A stretch of 64,000 nt of DNA. It comes from Candidatus Dormiibacterota bacterium (GTDB taxonomy: Bacteria; Chloroflexota; Dormibacteria; Aeolococcales; Aeolococcaceae). The stretch covers positions 21,706-85,705 of the forward strand of contig JAFARE010000002.1 in the NCBI GenBank assembly GCA_019245575.1. Direction: 5' to 3'. Below, piece after piece: positions 60,227 through 64,000 of the stretch; within the stretch, counting starts at the first letter, position 1; each line of letters opens with the position of its first letter. Both the position numbers and the translations under genes were made by a program. The notes under the pieces were generated by a model, which was given only the letters and a program-made list of their open reading frames with translations, did no database searches and was not told the DNA's origin.

Positions 60227-63200
60227 TTAGAGGAGACGGCGGCGGCGGCGTGCCCTCCGCTGCACGGCCACGACCAGCAACGCCAGGCCGGGGCCCACGG
60301 CCGTCGCCGCGGCCGAGCCGGGACGCATCTGGGGCGCGTGGGCCGTCGTGTCGGACGTTGCGCCGCGGACCTGCACCGGACCGATGTTGCCCGCAGCGTC
60401 CTCGGCGCGCAGGGCCAGGTAGCCCTTGTTCGCCGAAGCGGGGATGGTGATGGTCTGCAGCGTGCCGGCGGGTGCCGGGGCAGTGGTCACCGGGATCGGG
60501 GTCGCCTGCGCCAGGGTCGCCTGGGTGATCGGCTTCGACGAGGTGAACAGGTCGTACTTCGCGGCGGTGCCGCAGCGCCAGTCGTTGCCCGGGGCGGTGA
60601 AGGTCAGCACATCGTTGGATCCCACGCGCGAGACGCGCAGGTCGGTGATCGCGGAGGGCGGCCGCGTGTCCTCGCCGTACAGCCCGTCGTTGCGGTCGTT
60701 CTGGTGCCAGTGCCAGGCCTCGCTGTTGCCGCTGCAGGTGCCCCCGGAGGTGGTCCAGATGAAGAGGTTGCCCTCGCGCGTGGCTGCTGCCACCTCGGTC
60801 CCGCCGTTGCCGAGCACGTCGCCCACCGCGGGAGTGAACACGGTCCAGCCGCCGGTCCACTTGGGGAAGCCAGCCGCGGGCTGCCCGGTGACGCCGTCGA
60901 AGGCCATCACGGCCCCGGAGTCGGCCGGCACGATCACGTCTGGCACGCCGTCACCGGTCAGGTCGGCGATGGCCGGCGCCCCGAAGAAGGCGAGCCCCTG
61001 GATGTAGTGGCTGTACGTGGCCAGCGAGGCTCCGGTGGTCGGGTCCCAGCCGCCGATGCCGTTGTCGACGCGGATCCCGAAGCCGGGGGTCTGCGTGATG
61101 CCGAGGAACACATCGCCTGCCGAGGAGCCCATCTGGAAGGCCTGCGGCACCGGCGAGTTGGGCAGCACCTTCCCCAGCGTGGCCGAGGTGGTGAACTGCA
61201 CCAGCGCGCAGGGCCCGGGGAAGACCGGGGGGACGCTCCCCGGGCTGGGGCAGGCTGCGCCCGCGGGGGCGGCGGGGATCGTCGTCGGCGCGAAGGCGCC
61301 GGAGACCGACGCGGACTTGAGGTCCACCCGCACCGGGAGGAACAGGTTCGCGTTGACGATGGCCTGCGGCCCCTTCACCGGGTCCGTGTACACGGCCGGC
61401 GACTCCGTGCCCTGGGTCACGAAGTCCTGGGCCACGCCGTAGCCCTGGATCAGGCCGGGGATCTTCACCGGGTAGCCGGCGAGCAGCGCGCCACCCGGCG
61501 CGGCAGTGCCGCGGCCGTCATAGGCCATTAGGAATGCCTGCACGCCGGCGCCCGACGGACCGGGCCCGAGGATCGTGTCGTCCAGGCCGAGGACCACGTC
61601 AGGGATGCCATCGCCGTTGATGTCAACGATCGCCGGCGTGGTCACCACCTTCGAGTCGTGCGTCTGCTGCGACCCTGAAGGCACGGTGCCGGCTGGAAGC
61701 AGCGTGCTCACGGGCCAGCCGGGCACCGGCGTGCCATTCGGCCGCCAGGCGTGGAGCTGGTTGTCGCCGGCCGCCTGCACGATGTCGAGCTCGGCACTGC
61801 CGGGCACCAGGTGAGCGAGCACCGGCGACGCAGCGGTGTAGTTCTCCGGGCTGAAGCTGTACGGCGTGTCCGGCGGCGGCACCGACAGGCCGAAGTCCGC
61901 GGGCGCTCCGTCGAGCACCGGGAACCCCTTGAGCAGGGCGCCGGTGCCGTCCCAGGCGTAGGTGTAGCCGGACGCCGTGCTGATGATGATGTCAAGCGCG
62001 CCGCTGTGGGTCAGGTCGCCCACCGCCGCCGTGCTGAAGATCGGGTCACGCGGACGCGGCACGAGGCCGCGCGACCAAGCCGGGTCGCGCAGGTAGTTGA
62101 CGCCGCCGTTGTGCCCGGCGGCGCTGGTCATGCCCGGTGCGGGCCCCGTGTGCACCGGGAATCCCGGCGCCTCGGTGCCGTCGAGCCGGAACGCGTGCAC
62201 GGTGCCGTCGGACGTGGGCTGGATGGTGTCCAGCCACCCGCGTCCCTCGATGTCCGCCATCGTGGGCGATGCGTCGCCGGAGCTGCCCAGGCTGAGCGGA
62301 ACGCCTGTGAGGAGGGTGGGGTCGTGGTGCAGGTGGAAGGCGCGCCGGTCCTCACCCATCGCCCACGCGTCGCTTTTGTCATTGTTGGCAAAAACTTGCA
62401 CGCGCACGCTGATGTCGTACTGCTCGATCGAGAGCCGAGTGTTCGGGTCGACGCTGTACGCGGCGTTCCAGAATGACGCGGGGATCTGGCTCACCGGGAT
62501 GACTCCCGACACCGTCGCCGCCGACGTGCCCGCGCCACTCGCGAATGTGGTCCACGCGCTGTCCGCCGGCTGCGGACCGAGCCCGTACTGCAGCTGCCAC
62601 GTGTAGCTGCTCGCGCGGCGCGCCGCCACAGCCGCGGTCACCCGCACGGCGGGTTGGTGCGTCGGGTCGACCTCCTGGTACCACGCCGGCGAGTCGATCG
62701 ACGCTGTGGGCGGGATGTGGTTGGAGTCGATGAGCGTGGCCGCCGTCAGGAGATTGGGCCTGCCGTAGCCGTACTGGATGTTCCACGACGTCGCCGCCGG
62801 CCCGGTGAAGCACGGCTCCGCGGCCGGGCACGGCGCGCTGATGGGGCTCGACGCGGCTCGCACGATCTGCTTCACCTCGTCCGCGCTCGCGGGCAGCACG
62901 GCGATCTCGCCGCGCGCCGCGGCGTACTTCAGCTCCGAGACCGTCAGCGCCGCCACGCCGGCGACAGTGGGCGTGCCCGTCGAGGTCGAGCCATCGTTGT
63001 TGGGCACCGAGAACAGCGCGTGCGGTCCATACGAGGTCAGTGACGACCGGGAGCGGAACGTGGTGTTGCTCAGCACCCACGCGCAGTAAGGCCCGGGACA
63101 TGTGGCGCCGGTCCGCGTCGAGTGGTCGCCGGTGATCGAGTTTCCGGGCCACACGTGCGCGTAGTACATGCCGTCGGTGTGGTCCGCTGACTCGAAGTCG

Positions 63201-64000
63201 TTGCTGGCCCACACCACCACCGAGCCCTTCGACCACGCGTAGTTGATCGCCGCCTGCACCGTCTGGTTCAGGCCCAGCGACGCATCGGTCACGTCGAGCA
63301 CGTTCACCCCTGCGTTGGCCGCGTACACGATCGCCTCGGCCACGCGGTCGGGCCGGTCGATCGCTTCATCGCCGGCCTTGATGGGGATGTAGCGGCAGAG
63401 GGGGCACATGCCGATGCCCATGAAGCTGTTGTTCCCCTCCCCCACCAGCTGCGACGACTCGCCGTCGAAGTGCTCGTAGACGCTCTGCTCGGTCTGCGGG
63501 TCGTTGTTGTCGCGGTTGAAGTTCCAGCCGTTGATGTCGTTGGGATAGCCGTTGCCGTCGTTGTCGAACTTGCCGTTGGGGGGGCAGCCCGCCGTGCCGA
63601 TCACGTGGTTGGTGATCTGGCAGTGGCCGAACGCGACGATCAGGTCCTCGGGCGTGATGTCGGTGGGGGCATAGCCGGCGCCGTTGGCCGTACCCGCGCC
63701 GGAGCACACGTGGTGCACGAACGGCCCACCCGCCGGCGACTTGGGCTGCGACGCGACAGCCGCAAGCACACGCGGGTCGTTGGCGTAGTCCTCGACGTTC
63801 ACCACCCCGTCGTCGTTGAGGTCGTAGGGGTTGTTGTTGGCGAACACCTGACCCGCCCCGATCAGCTGCGGCTTGGTGAAGCCGCTGGCGAACTCCGGGT
63901 AGGGGAGCTCGCCCGTGTTGAGGGCGGCGCGGTCCTTGAGCTCGCAGCTGGTGGGAATGCGCCAGTTGACCCCGCCCTCCATGTACGCCACCACCACGTC
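60227..64000 (-). CDS. Subtilase-fold (S8-like) secreted protein with beta-propeller repeats and C-terminal membrane anchor, partial
   Basis: More than 1,256 residues; the N-terminus is beyond the right edge. Numbers below count from the Met whose codon begins at 63997. The S8 core is recognisable: DVVVAYMEGGVNW, an EF-hand/dockerin-like DLNDDGVVNVED, FDNDGNGYPNDINGWNF, VVVWASND (oxyanion Asn N266) and STSTGTPTVAGVAALTV with Ser S339. The usual Asp is Glu (E7) and the HGTHVAG His is replaced by Glu (E180 in GESSQLVG). After ~residue 560 come 6-7 FG-GAP/VCBS-like blades (DINGDGIPDVVLGLDD, DLTGDGVPDVIVPADSG). The end is a hydrophobic helix and an Arg cluster (RRARRRRRLL), suggesting a membrane- or wall-anchored surface protein. 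Activity is uncertain. Confidence 0.85.
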   Translation of the reverse strand, partial: DVVVAYMEGGVNWRIPTSCELKDRAALNTGELPYPEFASGFTKPQLIGAGQVFANNNPYDLNDDGVVNVEDYANDPRVLAAVASQPKSPAGGPFVHHVCSGAGTANGAGYAPTDITPEDLIVAFGHCQITNHVIGTAGCPPNGKFDNDGNGYPNDINGWNFNRDNNDPQTEQSVYEHFDGESSQLVGEGNNSFMGIGMCPLCRYIPIKAGDEAIDRPDRVAEAIVYAANAGVNVLDVTDASLGLNQTVQAAINYAWSKGSVVVWASNDFESADHTDGMYYAHVWPGNSITGDHSTRTGATCPGPYCAWVLSNTTFRSRSSLTSYGPHALFSVPNNDGSTSTGTPTVAGVAALTVSELKYAAARGEIAVLPASADEVKQIVRAASSPISAPCPAAEPCFTGPAATSWNIQYGYGRPNLLTAATLIDSNHIPPTASIDSPAWYQEVDPTHQPAVRVTAAVAARRASSYTWQLQYGLGPQPADSAWTTFASGAGTSAATVSGVIPVSQIPASFWNAAYSVDPNTRLSIEQYDISVRVQVFANNDKSDAWAMGEDRRAFHLHHDPTLLTGVPLSLGSSGDASPTMADIEGRGWLDTIQPTSDGTVHAFRLDGTEAPGFPVHTGPAPGMTSAAGHNGGVNYLRDPAWSRGLVPRPRDPIFSTAAVGDLTHSGALDIIISTASGYTYAWDGTGALLKGFPVLDGAPADFGLSVPPPDTPYSFSPENYTAASPVLAHLVPGSAELDIVQAAGDNQLHAWRPNGTPVPGWPVSTLLPAGTVPSGSQQTHDSKVVTTPAIVDINGDGIPDVVLGLDDTILGPGPSGAGVQAFLMAYDGRGTAAPGGALLAGYPVKIPGLIQGYGVAQDFVTQGTESPAVYTDPVKGPQAIVNANLFLPVRVDLKSASVSGAFAPTTIPAAPAGAACPSPGSVPPVFPGPCALVQFTTSATLGKVLPNSPVPQAFQMGSSAGDVFLGITQTPGFGIRVDNGIGGWDPTTGASLATYSHYIQGLAFFGAPAIADLTGDGVPDVIVPADSGAVMAFDGVTGQPAAGFPKWTGGWTVFTPAVGDVLGNGGTEVAAATREGNLFIWTTSGGTCSGNSEAWHWHQNDRNDGLYGEDTRPPSAITDLRVSRVGSNDVLTFTAPGNDWRCGTAAKYDLFTSSKPITQATLAQATPIPVTTAPAPAGTLQTITIPASANKGYLALRAEDAAGNIGPVQVRGATSDTTAHAPQMRPGSAAATAVGPGLALLVVAVQRRARRRRRLL

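Overview
The window is about 64 kb of very GC-rich bacterial chromosome. It is densely coding, and almost everything is on the minus strand. It has no rRNA, phage, insertion sequence or CRISPR array. The gene order (yifB-dprA-topA-hslV-hslU, then rpsB-tsf-pyrH-frr-uppS-cdsA-dxr-rseP-ispG-proS, then relA, hisS-aspS) is a classical Gram-positive/Terrabacteria layout. HslUV, ScpAB, an archaeal/eukaryote-type ProS3, a SigB/SigF-type sigma factor with an RsbW-like partner and a class III cyclase-AAA-TPR regulator occur together. I infer a Dormibacterota- or Chloroflexota-like lineage, or a deep actinobacterial relative. Placement below phylum is not possible from this sequence alone.

Layout, left to right. 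1-4.9 kb: a truncated MFS exporter behind a large cyclase/ATPase regulator. 4.9-7.4 kb: a tRNA-Val, then the only plus-strand pair of well-supported genes (M24 aminopeptidase and an atypical SDR). 7.5-27.5 kb: one nearly gapless minus-strand run. Read in transcription order it is aroC, aroKB, aroQ, efp, asp23, nusB, xseA, xseB, tlyA, nadK, recN, scpA, scpB, rluB-cmk fusion, plsC, dinG, rsmI, tatD, rsmA, MFS and a small CxxC protein. 27.5-27.9 kb: a long imperfect palindrome and a small plus-strand gene. 27.9-36.1 kb: alaS, a PilM/FtsA-like ATPase, a membrane-anchored baseplate-J-like protein, ruvX, aroE, prepilin peptidase and a PH-domain membrane protein. 36.1-41 kb: hisS, aspS, two small membrane proteins, anti-sigma and sigma. 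41-50 kb: relA/spoT, proS and the isoprenoid/phospholipid genes ispG, rseP, dxr, cdsA, uppS. 50-60 kb: frr, pyrH, tsf, rpsB, then hslUV, topA, dprA, yifB. 60.2-64 kb: the C-terminal 1,250+ residues of a secreted subtilase-like protein with beta-propeller repeats.

Most neighbouring genes overlap by 1-4 bases (ATGA, GTGA or TGATG), so translation is probably coupled through long operons. Many operon-leading genes carry a TANNNT hexamer ending only 6-9 bases before the start codon and lack a Shine-Dalgarno sequence. This points to widespread leaderless transcription.

The most unusual signals are these. (1) A two-copy intergenic element (about 7.34-7.51 and 43.27-43.40 kb) has a conserved interior and stem arms that differ between copies but stay base-paired. 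(2) A roughly 300-bp imperfect palindrome covers the aroC start. (3) A subtilase-fold protein has Glu at the catalytic His position and Glu at the Asp position. (4) XseB ends in an SSB-like acidic tail. (5) The rpsB leader can form alternative hairpins.
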